Shown here piece by piece: positions 1-8,097 of a DNA stretch of 25,839 bases; the first letter of the stretch is position 1; each line of letters starts with the position of its first letter. Made by a program: the position numbers and the translations under genes. Source of the stretch: Spongospora subterranea f. sp. subterranea (taxonomy: Eukaryota; Endomyxa: Phytomyxea; Phytomyxea; Plasmodiophorida); NCBI GenBank assembly GCA_049724395.1, contig JAUGWO010000332.1:1-25839 (forward strand). The letters run 5' to 3'. The notes below the pieces were generated by a model. The model made no database searches. It was not told the origin of the DNA and saw nothing but the letters and a program-made list of their open reading frames with translations.

Positions 1-847
1 CCTCTTCAAACTGTGACGCCGTCCTCATCCAACAGCGCCGTATTGATTATCGAGCTGCTGTGGGTCATTTAATTTGGCTGCTCCATACGCGTCCAGATAT
101 AGCCTATGCCGTCGGCGAAGTGTCACGATATGTCCAAGATCCTGGCCAGGCCCATTTTACCGCTCTCAAACGTATTTTTCGATATCTGAAGGGTACCGTT
201 CAATATGGCCTTTTATTCCAACGACACTGTCATTCATCCAAGCTCACACTAACAGGATATTCCGATTCCGATTGGGCCGGCGATGTTGATACACGAAGAT
301 CAACATCTGGGTATATTTTTTTTCTCAACGGGTGTCCCATTTCCTTCAAAGTCAAGAAACAAACGTCGACAGCATTGTCCTCTTGCGAAGCCGAGACTAT
401 CGCATGTTCTCTGGCAGGCGCTGAGGCTACATGGTTACGCAATGTCATGTCCGAAATTGGTTTCCGACAAGACTCGCCAACTGTGTTATTTCAAGACAAT
501 GAGGGAGCCATCGCCTTCTCAACAAGCGAGATGAATCACTCTAAAATGAAACACATTGCCTTACGAGAGCATTTCCTCCGAGACCTGGTAACCGACAAGA
601 CTCTTTCACCAACGTATGTTCCGACCACGCAAAATCTGGCTGATATTTTCACGAAGCCCTTAGGTCGGATGAAGTTTGAAGAATTTCGAAGCAAAATTTG
701 CTGCATGCCGAAAGATGGTTTCGGTTGAGGGGGGGAGTTAAAGCATGGTTCATATATCAACCTATACATACTTTACGGCCTCCGTACGGACTGAACTTCG
801 CTCGTGTGTCTTCAATAAACCCACTCACTTCGTTCTCAGCTTTTACT
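1..847 (+). mobile_element. Copia-type LTR retrotransposon, 3' end (family A)
   Basis: Only the 3' part of this element is in the window; it enters from the left edge. Positions 60-728 encode the end of the RT connection and the RNase H domain of a Copia polyprotein. Visible Copia hallmarks are RPDIAYAVG, a YSDSDWAGD block, the RRSTSGYIFFLNG stretch, LSSCEAE, LFQDNEGAI and a terminal FTKPLG. RNase H removes the RNA template during reverse transcription in the cytoplasmic particle. A G-rich polypurine tract (729-735) follows the stop and primes plus-strand DNA, and the LTR starts right after it. A second copy of the same LTR lies on the minus strand at 6227-6329 and is identical over the shared 103 bases, so the family was recently active. 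The visible part looks whole; completeness of the rest cannot be judged. Confidence 0.9.
736..847 (+). repeat. 3' LTR of Copia family A (112 bp)
   Basis: The boundary on the left is the polypurine tract. The boundary on the right comes from the other copy, where the primer-binding site begins immediately after the same bases. The LTR would run AGTTAAAGC to GCTTTTACT, a 9-bp terminal inverted repeat with one mismatch, instead of the usual TG...CA. An AATAAA signal lies at 814-819. This is a very short LTR. The exact first base is inferred; a TG start at 746 is an alternative. Confidence 0.75.
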
Positions 848-1555
848 GGTATTTACCAAAAAGATGGACAACGGTCATCCAACATTCAAGGCGAGATTCG
901 TTGCCAGGGGCTTTACCCAACGGTATGGCCTTGATTATACAGACACTTTCTCATCCGTCTTAACTTACACATCTCTGCGATTCATCGTGAGCCTTGCATC
1001 GAAACGCCAATGGCCACTATCACACAGGGACTTTCGAACCGCATATTTAAACGCACAACTGCTGGAACCCATTTACATGACCCAGCCAGAGGGCTTCGTT
1101 CAGCCAGGGGCGGAGAACAAAGTTTGCTTTCTAAACAAAGCCCTATATGGACTTAAACAAGCAGGCAGTGCATGGCAAACAACCCTGTTTAAGACACTGA
1201 AAGACACCAATTTACAACAATCTGGTTACGAGCCTTGCATATGGTATCGTACATCAGGACTATTGTGTCATCATTATTGGAATTTACGTTGATGATTTAC
1301 TGATAACTGGAAATGACAAAGTGAAGATCGCAGAAATCGATCAGATTTTACATTCAACGTACCGAATGAAAGATCTCGGAGAAGTAAAAACGTTCTTAGG
1401 GATCCAGATCCTACACCAAGAAGCCAACTCAATCATAACTCAACGTGCATATATCCTACAACTCCTAAGCAAACAAGTAAATTGCAAACCAGAATCCACA
1501 CCAGCGACAGGTTGCGAAATTACAGACGAAGTCGTAGTAAGCTTCGAATCGAAGG
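848..1555 (+). mobile_element. Copia-type retrotransposon, reverse transcriptase fragment (family B)
   Basis: This is the RT region of a second Copia family into which family A inserted, because the family A LTR abuts it directly. Copia RT blocks are seen in order: FKARFVARGFTQRYGLDY, a TAYLNAQL block with MTQPEGF, LYGLKQAGSAW, the catalytic YVDDLLITG (around 1285-1310) and KDLGEVKTFLGIQI-like text. It ends near 1555 in unrelated sequence. The protein sequence is clearly different from family A. It is a broken fossil with no gag, integrase or LTR of its own in the window and at least one further interruption. Confidence 0.88.
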
Positions 1556-2340
1556 GGCGTGTCAGATAGAGACGATCCTAGCGTACTGTTGATCTTAGTT
1601 GCTACTCGTACTTCTAAAATAAACGCTTCTTTGCTTTTCGTCCTAATCTATACGCTACCGGTCGATAGCTCTGTATCACAGTTTACCGTCTTTTTCAATT
1701 CGAAATATGATAATACAGGCTGTACCGTATTCGGGATATTCATGAAGGATCATTCTGGAATAATCAATTGTCCTTGAACTTTCAAGATCCGGTTGAAAAA
1801 TGCAGTTTCAAACGCCACTAAGTTTATCAAATTAGCGTCGCAATATTTCAACAATCGTTGATGACACTCGGCAATTGTTTTGAGGAATCAATTGGTTGGC
1901 CAGTTTCAGTGATGTCGTCACATATTATCTTTAGAGAGTCAACAAGATCGTCCCTGCATAAGCGCCAGATTACCACAGATGATCGAGTTCTTTAATCAGG
2001 CCAAGACCAACCGCTTCGACACTGCCCAATTGAGAGCATTTTCCGCAGATCGCTTCCACTGTTTGATCATGTCGTCAGTGAATATAACTGAGATTATATC
2101 ACTCGGCCTGGGAGATGAAATCAGCCAATTTCAATGTGTAGGACAACATGTGAGCAAGATACAGGTGATGATGTTTAGAACGGTTAATCGAACCGGAATA
2201 AACAAGGGAGGTGTCATCCCATTTTGGAGAAAATGTAGCTTTGGCATATTCCTCACCGCGTTTACAATCTCAGTGATCGCGTCGTGTCTGTGAGATCTCG
2301 ATCAGTTATTTTGACAAATGAAAAATCTGAATAGTTCAGT
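1556..2340. other. No convincing gene; possible ankyrin gene debris
   Basis: Open frames here are short and do not read like known proteins. On the minus strand around 2180-2285 there is a stretch ending in NGMTPPLFIPVRL, which faintly resembles the start of an ankyrin repeat (NG-TPL-IAV). It lies just downstream of the ankyrin gene on the same strand, so this may be older debris of the same family. Nothing else is supported. Confidence 0.3.
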
Positions 2341-3065
2341 TTACAGTTGATAATGTATAGCGCGGTCCAGTGCTGTCTTCCCATTATTATCAGGAATCCT
2401 GGGATCGGCTCCATTCTTTAACAGTAATTTCACAATTTCCACACAACGATTCATATCTGTAACAGCGATAATCAAAGCAGTTCTTCCAGTACCGTTCTGG
2501 AGATTGATGAATTTCGACATCTCCTCACTGACGATATCACTGTCCCTGTGAGACCGAATCAGCAAATTCAATCATTTCGACGAACCTATTCACAATATAT
2601 ACCGGCAGGGACACGTCATTTGTTGCATCGCCACATCAATTATCATTGATATTAACTCTGTACCAAAAGACTGAGCTATTGCCCCGTGCAGTGCTGTATT
2701 CTTAAATCTATCAGTAATAAAGGGATCGGCGAATTGTTTCAACAGCTCCTTGACGACATCGGCTCTAAAAACAGTGGTAATGATTGACAGGGATGAGCCT
2801 CAAAAAGTATATACGACCAACTTGCTATAGGTAATTGCCATATTTGGAGTGCATTTGAACCAGATCTGTTCGGGACGTTGCAATATCCTGAGGTGCCAAT
2901 CTTTTCAAAATCATGTCCACGACGGCTTTGCTATAGAGGTGTCAGATAATTATTGGTAATACATAATAAGGAACATATTACTCTTCCTTGCGATTTCTGG
3001 CATTGGAGGCAGGAGGCCAGTATGGCGATACTTGACATGGACTCCGCGACGGCAAGCGATCGCCG
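2341..3065 (-). pseudogene. Ankyrin-repeat protein gene, 3' part, probably decayed
   Basis: Several minus-strand exons encode ankyrin repeats, 33-residue helix-turn-helix modules used for protein binding. The 3'-most exon (2344-2571) is the clearest. It carries NGTGRTALIIAV, VEIVKLLLKNGADP and DNNGKTALDRAI, and ends at a stop at 2341-2343. Upstream blocks read ADVVKELLKQFADP with TALHGAIAQ (about 2640-2770) and KAVVDMILKRLAPQDI (about 2880-2930). A 51-nt intron (2931-2981, GTAATATG to CTATAG) precedes that last block. The frames do not all join cleanly around 2560-2640 and 2780-2880, so this is either a gene with poorly resolved introns or a pseudogene. A paralogous piece sits at 6330-6540. 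Confidence 0.6.
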
Positions 3066-3074
3066 ATCATATAT

Positions 3075-3430
3075 GTTCGAGTTAGGGTTCCGTTCGATGA
3101 CCTGTAATAACAATGTCCAACTGGTCTTTGATTTGTTATTGGCCCACGACACTGCCATTGTTTGTGCTGAAAAACTAAGTACTGTCGAAGATCCCGCCAC
3201 TCAACGTGAGTAATGACTGTATTAATTGGACAAGAAAGGTCATTGTGGCATTCAATGACAACGAGTTGGACAGTCACCTCGTGAATAAACCAGATCCTCA
3301 GTCCAAGGAGGACGTTAAAAAAGACAAAATCACAAGAGGATTTCTCATGTCCAGTTGTAACGCGTTCGGGTTACAAACGCTATTCGTACGACGTAATATG
3401 ATGGTGGCCTACGATGTAAGGCAACAATAA
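3075..3430 (+). mobile_element. Copia gag fragment (family C, copy 1)
   Basis: A block of about 300 bp is shared with 8745-9030, roughly 90 percent identical by eye. Translated, both copies contain the pattern of a Copia-type gag N-terminal region: an NGSND-INWTRKVIVAF block, then NELDSHLV and KPDPQSK-DVKKDKI-RGFLMSS. This matches the usual gag layout of L-G-N-Y-W followed by a basic stretch. Gag forms the virus-like particle. The copy is a short fossil without flanking LTRs, with a few interruptions. The gag call rests on pattern recognition, so it is moderately sure. Confidence 0.55.
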
Positions 3431-3486
3431 TGACTCGGATCGGCAAGATATCTTGCACAACCAATTGGTGATAAATCCGAGTGAGG

Positions 3487-3943
3487 TTATTTAGATACAA
3501 ATACACCATGACAGGGTAAATGCGCGGGATGAGTGGGGCCAGCCCGGCCGCGCCACACCAGTGGCGGACTCGATGCTCTCTCCTCGTCTATCACCTCATC
3601 TTCATCATCAGTATCTTCGACTTGATTCTCAATTGAGTTCGGTCCGTCTAAGACTTCTTCGCGATGACTGTCGCCGGCATGAGTCTCTGCTTCGATGGCG
3701 CCTGAATCCAACTGCTCCAGGTTCGGTTGGTTGTCGTTTATTGTCTCTCGATCGTCGGTCTTCGAGGTTGATTTTCAGAACGTGAATGAGTCTTCAATGA
3801 ATTTGACTCTTCTGCTGGTGTACATCTTCTTCTTGACGGGCCAATCCCATAGTTGATACGCCTTTTGGTTCTGATCGTCGGTCTTCGAGGTTGATTTTCA
3901 GAACGTGAATGAGTCTTCAATGAATTTGACTCTTCTGCTGGTG
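3487..3943 (-). other. Acidic-basic linker-like coding debris with a 71-bp direct repeat
   Basis: Minus-strand frames encode an acidic run (VEDTDDEDEVIDEE) and a basic stretch (RRPTIRTKRRINYGI). This resembles the low-complexity linker between integrase and RT of some Copia elements, so it may be one more Copia scrap. The basic segment is repeated because the DNA contains two copies of a 71-bp unit. No family can be assigned with confidence. Confidence 0.35.
3750..3943. repeat. Direct repeat, 71 bp x 2, period 123 bp
   Basis: Units at 3750-3820 and 3873-3943 appear identical. They are separated by 52 bp of unrelated sequence. The second unit ends exactly where the Ty3/gypsy fragment begins, which suggests that the repeat or its breakpoint is connected with the truncation of that element. 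Confidence 0.85.
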
Positions 3944-4717
3944 GCCCTTACCGTATCACAGACTCTCAAAGTAACTATGTTTTTGAAGTTGAAAATATAG
4001 TGACTGGCAAGAAACAAATTGTCCATGGGGATAGAGTGCGATACTATGATGATAGTAAGCTGAATATCTCAGAGGATATCAAAGCCCAGTTCTCCCATGA
4101 TAATTTTTCTTTTGAAGTGAAGGAATTCAAAGGTTGCAGATTTGACCCACAATCTGGGCAAATTCAGCTGCTGATTGAATGGAAAGGATTTACTGAAGCA
4201 GATAATTCCTGGGAAAATCTGGAACATCTCAACACTGACGTACCAGGGCTAGTAGCAAATTATGCCAAGAAGTTAATTTCAGAAGACCATGTTCTGAAAG
4301 AAGATGTTATTGCGTTTATTACAAAGAAGAGTTGATTGTTGGGAGTCATGCTTTTTCCCACTGGGTTTTTTAATGCGATATTCCGAAGTCAACTTTTATC
4401 AGAAGGTACAACTTTTGTACAGGAGCGGTTACAACAGAAGTCAAATTTTGAAGGAGGGGAATGTATCAATTATGTATTCACATGACTAACGAATGCACAT
4501 ATTCCCTGCAGAAGGCAATAACTAAGAAGACGGCGTGACCACCAGTAAGACGGCAGGACCATGACTGAAGCAAAGGCCGCGTCACTGGAAGAGATGCGTC
4601 ACGGACTGCGGAACCTGCGAGAGAGGTCTGCCGGAAGAGAAGGAAGAATAATACAGAATTGATTGATTGACAAAAGCGATAGAAGTCTGAACTCAACTTA
4701 CACGGCAAGTTGGCACA
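3944..4717 (+). mobile_element. Ty3/gypsy chromovirus, 3' end with chromodomain and LTR
   Basis: The fragment starts inside the integrase C-terminus (GPYRITDSQSNYVFEVE, then VTGKKQIVHGDRVRYY) and continues into a C-terminal chromodomain at about 4117-4290 (VKEFKGCRF, LLIEWKGFTEADNSWENLEHL). The stop is at 4333-4335. Integrase inserts the cDNA; chromodomains of this kind bind histone marks and steer integration. A polypurine tract (4451-4460) precedes the LTR. The fragment lies in a minus-strand Copia element, so it inserted after that Copia. It is a 5'-truncated fossil; the visible coding part looks undisturbed. Confidence 0.85.
4462..4717 (+). repeat. 3' LTR of the Ty3/gypsy fragment (about 256 bp)
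   Basis: The LTR starts at TGT directly after the polypurine tract and most likely ends at ACA (4717), giving TGT...ACA ends. Beyond it the Copia reverse transcriptase resumes on the other strand. An end at 4702 is possible. No target-site duplication can be read because the 5' side is missing. Confidence 0.65.
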
Positions 4718-5495
4718 ATAGGGAGCTTGTTTAAGACCATAGAGCGAACGGAGAAGTTTTGACAAATGGTGCCTTGGATTTGTATCCTTGGGGTGAGTTC
4801 ATGTATATATCTTCAGAGATCGGGGCATTCAAAAAAGCTGTGACAACATCCATATGTTCGGCAATAATATCCTTGTCTTGAATAGAAAGTGCCAGCATTA
4901 ACCGTAATATGTCAGTTCGCATTACAGGTGCATACGTATTGGAATAAAAGTCTAATCCCTGTTTCTGTCGAAAACCTTGGATAACGAGACGAGCTTTGAA
5001 CCTTGATGATGTTCCATTGGAGTGATGCTTCAGTATCCAGGAGGAATCGAGTGGAACGTCAGCAGTGCAAACTTCTTTGATTTTAAAGATCCACCGACAT
5101 CCGATTGGTTTAGAGCCTCTTGGGAGTTCGGCAACATCGCTCCATGTATTGTGATTCAAAAGGGAATTTAACTCGTCTTCTATGGCTAGAACCCAGAATG
5201 GTGAGTCCTTACTTTGCAACGCATCATTGTAGTTTACAGGTGTCACGAAACTTGTTGATAGTGCATTAACAATATGTTGGCCACGACGTCGGGTGTATTC
5301 ATCGATAGCTGTTTGACCAACGTTATTTGCTGGTTCCCACGGATTAAACGATTTTTCATAACCTTTCCATCGAATGAGATATTCGATTCCTTTTCGAGTT
5401 TCACGATCAGAAACGATACATTCGACCTCAAAGACGGAAGGATCATCCAATTCGGAATTGAAATTGGCATCTGAAGGATGTGACACCAAGTTGCT

Positions 5496-5663
5496 GTCGG
5501 AATGATAGTCCTCATCAAGGCCGTGTTCTGGTTCGTCAGGATCTGTCAAGGCATTATCAGGTAGTCGGTCGCCGAAGCTGCGTTCCGAATGATAGTCCTC
5601 ATCAAGGCCGTATTCTGGTTCTTCAGGATCTGCCAAGGCATTATCAGGTAGTCGGTCGCCGAA
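5496..5663 (-). repeat. In-frame 84-bp tandem duplication in the Copia linker
   Basis: Two adjacent 28-residue units begin SFGDRLPDNAL and end GLDEDYHS. They differ by only a few residues. The duplication keeps the frame and lengthens the acidic linker between integrase and chromodomain. Confidence 0.85.
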
Positions 5664-6204
5664 GCTGCTTTCATTAAAGGTCACATTACTTTGAACTGAA
5701 ACCTGACCAGATTCTGGATCGTAGAGATTATAACCTTTTTGATGATCTGCATAACCGATAAAGATGTACCGTCTTGCCCGGGGGTCTAGTTTAGTTCGTT
5801 TCGAAGAGGGAACTACTGCATAAGCATCACAGCCGAAAACTCGTAGATAGCTCAAGTCTGGGCGTGATTGTGTAAGAATTTCATGTGGAGTGACGTCAGG
5901 AAAATTCGGATGCGGGCACAGGTTGTGCACATGAGTCGCTGTAAGAATGGCGGGACCCCAAAACTGCTTTGGAAGACGCGCATGAAGTAGCATCGCCCGA
6001 GCGGCATCCATCAGTGTTGAATGACCGCGTTCAGAGACACCATTTTGCTCAGATGAGTATTCAAAGGGTTTGAACTCGTTGTGCAACATCAGAGATCGAC
6101 TGCGATCTAGTTGACGGAGCGTCGTCGGCAACCATGGGTTAAAAAAAAAATCAGGGACGTGAAGCGACTATTGTGGCACACAACGTAATGAATAAGCAGG
6201 CTTA

Positions 6205-6226
6205 GAAGCGTGCTGGGCCCATAACC
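6205..6226 (-). promoter_or_regulatory. Primer-binding site for a half initiator-tRNA-Met
   Basis: On the plus strand these 22 bases read like the anticodon arm of eukaryotic initiator methionine tRNA (GCGTGCTGGGCCCATAACC). The minus-strand element RNA would therefore pair with it, and the site touches the LTR end. Drosophila copia is known to prime from an internal half of initiator tRNA-Met in this way. It is not a tRNA gene because no other tRNA arms flank it. The tRNA comparison is from memory of the conserved sequence. Confidence 0.85.
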
Positions 6227-6329
6227 AGTAAAAGCTGAGAACGAAGTGAGTGGGTTTATTGAAGACACACGAGCGAAGTTCAGTCCGTACGGAGGCCGTA
6301 AAGTATGTATAGGTTGATATATGAACCAT
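6227..6329 (-). repeat. 5' LTR of the minus-strand Copia element
   Basis: The 103 bases are identical to 745-847 in reverse complement. The outer end abuts ankyrin-gene sequence at 6330. The inner end is fixed by the primer-binding site. Confidence 0.85.
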
Positions 6330-6540
6330 TCTGTTCGGGACGTTAATATCCTGAGGTGCCAATCTTTTCAAAATCATGTCCACGACGGCTTTGCTATAGA
6401 GGTGTCAGATAATTATTGGTAATACATAATGAGGAACATATTACTCTCCTAGGCAGGAGGCGACATGCAATGCAGTATTGCCATTATCATCCTGTATCGA
6501 CAGATTGGCCCCTCTCTGTATCAGAATCTTAACGACCGGG
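6330..6540 (-). pseudogene. Ankyrin-repeat gene fragment, paralogue of 2865-2990
   Basis: Two minus-strand exons join cleanly across a 51-nt GT-AG intron (6394-6444). The upstream exon gives VVKILIQRGANLSIQDDNG and NTALHVASCLG. The downstream exon gives DKAVVDMILKRLAPQDINVPN. Splicing makes GD at the junction and yields a nearly perfect ankyrin consensus. The downstream end is cut by the Copia LTR at 6329, and the upstream end meets the foldback repeat at about 6540. The exon, the intron and part of the next exon match 2865-2990 almost base for base, so both derive from one duplicated gene. Confidence 0.75.
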
Positions 6541-6546
6541 GGGCTA

Positions 6547-6618
6547 TAAAAGACTCGCCACTTTAACTGGCCATCTCAAAAAGTGCGCGGATGGCCAGTT
6601 AAAGTGGCCAGTCTTTTA
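6547..6618. repeat. Foldback hairpin, 28-bp arms
   Basis: Arms at 6547-6574 and 6591-6618 are complementary at 27 of 28 positions around a 16-base loop. Pairing resumes outside the arms after a one-base bulge. Arm-like pieces (AAAGACTGGCCAC, GACTGGCCAT) recur at about 6632-6680, suggesting a small nonautonomous foldback or MITE-like element. No coding content is seen. Confidence 0.85.
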
Positions 6619-6716
6619 CTATGGGTACGAGAAAAGACTGGCCACAAACTGACTGTGGTTTCCTATTTGACTGGCCATTGTGGATTTGGGATTCAAATAT
6701 TATTATATACACTTGA

Positions 6717-6920
6717 GTGTACCGTGTCAACGTAGTTGGCTTAATCCTGGCATCTTGCCGGGTTCATCCCTTTTTACGAGAACGAACAATTGTCACCGCA
6801 CGGTTCAGCGAACAAAACTGGGAACTACTGACGAACGTCGACCGCTTTTTCCCTCACCGGCGTAGAAAACGTTGTCCTCAACACATCATTCAGGCAGACA
6901 TATTCAGGTTAACCATTTTT
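6717..6920 (+). pseudogene. IS5/Harbinger-like transposase N-terminal fragment
   Basis: The frame contains FSEQNWELLTNVDRFFPHRR followed by RKRCPQHIIQADIF. This resembles the N-terminal block of IS5-type transposases (S-E-W-LL-PLLP--RRGRP----R-V-DAI-Y). Only about 60 residues are recognisable and no DDE core follows, so if the call is right it is a remnant. Similarity is by eye and could be fortuitous. Confidence 0.35.
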
Positions 6921-6966
6921 TTCTTCTTTTAAATTTTAATCAAGTAATTACCACTAACTTGAAATA

Positions 6967-8074
6967 GTTTTAAGCCAGCATAATAAGATCGGAAACTTCC
7001 CCTTTCTTCCTGCGAAAAACTGCCCACCCGTGGCATGATTGTATTGTAACAATGTCACCTATTCTTTGGATACCCGTTGGTGTTTCAATTGATTGTCCTT
7101 TCTTTATGAAGTCCTTCTGGGCGACGAATCCTGGGGTCTGTTGGGGGAGAATTTCTGGCAGCACTTAAATGCTGACAATAACATCAATCCGATTCGTGTT
7201 GGCATTAATAAGGAAACCTTATGTTTATTTTTTACCGTACGCCACACAAACGGAATTGGCTTTGAAATTTATTGGTTTCTCATCGAAAACGGCCCTTCCT
7301 CCGTCCAATGAACGTTATCTCTGAATTTTGGAAAATACGATTCGATCCATTTTTAAATATCAGTGGTCATAGGTTGTGTTGCCTGACTGATTATGATTAT
7401 GTTGATTATATATATAAAAGCTGCTATTGTAAACTCGAACGATCCAGCCCATTGCCAGTCCTGTTCCATAATGTCCAGATAGTGATCAAGAGTACAATTC
7501 TCGTTGTTGGGTAATGATCCGGCGTAGTTCAGTATTTTTGTCGCTATGGTTCTTCCCTGATTTGGGTCTTGGCGTAGTCACATATTTTTCTACGTAATTG
7601 CTGAACAGTAATGTCTGGTATTGCTCCTGATGTTCTGATTGCTTCGAATGCACAGTTTCGTACTCCAATTACATCTTTAAAAACATATTTGTTGTGATCA
7701 ATTGTTAGGCTACAAGTGGTATGTAATCCGGTGCTATTTCCTCCTGTTCCTTTCTGCTTCTCGAGGCGATGTATCAAAGACATTCCCCGACAATGTGCTA
7801 AACTATGTAGACTATTTTCTCTATGTGGGCTGTGGGCAGGATTGATATCTATGGCCCTAGTCTCGTATTTATGCATTGCTTCTCTATTTTCTGTAATATC
7901 GCTATTTCTACCATGTTTTCCTTGTACTTTACTATGTTTTCTATTTGCATTTTTTCCCACTATCACGTGATTGTATCTGATTGGTGTTTTGAGTCTTAAT
8001 ATAATCATTTCTGTGAGTCCGTTGCTGTTAATCTTATCTGATATCCATATGTTTCCATATTTCATAGCATTCAT
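6967..8074 (-). pseudogene. OTU-like cysteine protease region, interrupted
   Basis: A long minus-strand frame (8074-7544) ends in a block like an OTU deubiquitinase core: KDVIGVRNCAFEAIRTSG (compare D-x-x-G-D-G-N-C-L-F-R-A-I) then VQQLRRKICDY. In another frame downstream (about 7530-7410) come YLDIMEQDWQWAGSFEFTIA and AFIYN, matching the OTU pattern yl--M--d-eWGg--El-alA. The nucleophile Cys would be the C of NCAF. The expected Gly-Asp before it reads Val-Arg, and the frame changes between the two halves by intron or frameshift. A further open stretch (7164-6970) with GFVAQKDFIKKGQ and RIGDIVTIQS may be its C-terminus. OTU domains also occur in eukaryotic transposable elements, so host or element origin is open. 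Confidence 0.45.
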
Positions 8075-8097
8075 TCCATGTCTGTAATCCGTTTCTG

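Larger units (their letters stand above)
4718..6329 (-). mobile_element. Copia family A element with internal chromodomain (5' part)
   Basis: The element is read on the minus strand from its 5' LTR (6329-6227) and primer-binding site (6226-6205) into a 466-residue frame (6131-4731). Parts present, in order: the second half of the integrase catalytic core (EYSSEQNGVSERGH, LPKQFWGPA, HEILT, LRVFGCDAY) and IN C-terminal blocks (RRYIFIGY, KGYNLYDP). Next come a duplicated 28-residue acidic linker (residues 157-212), a canonical chromodomain (about residues 232-285, 5438-5277), then RT N-terminal blocks (WIFKIK, RFKARLVIQGF, MDVVTAFLNAPI, MNSPQGY). The RT is cut short at LYGLKQAP by the inserted gypsy LTR. 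It is a broken fossil with roughly two or three breaks. LTR identity with 736-847 says it is young. A chromodomain in this position is unusual for Copia. Confidence 0.88.

Noticed and set aside
2978-3277. Minus-strand gene shared by both copies of the 300-bp block (also 8682-8939)
   Set aside because: The minus frame is open in both copies, but the plus strand shows the gag pattern and continues into other Copia domains in the right copy.
6205-6226. tRNA-Met gene
   Set aside because: Only the anticodon arm matches; there are no acceptor, D or T arms around it. It is a retroelement primer-binding site.
6545-6552. TATA box in front of a gene
   Set aside because: The TATAAAAG word is part of the foldback arm and no gene starts at a sensible distance on that strand.
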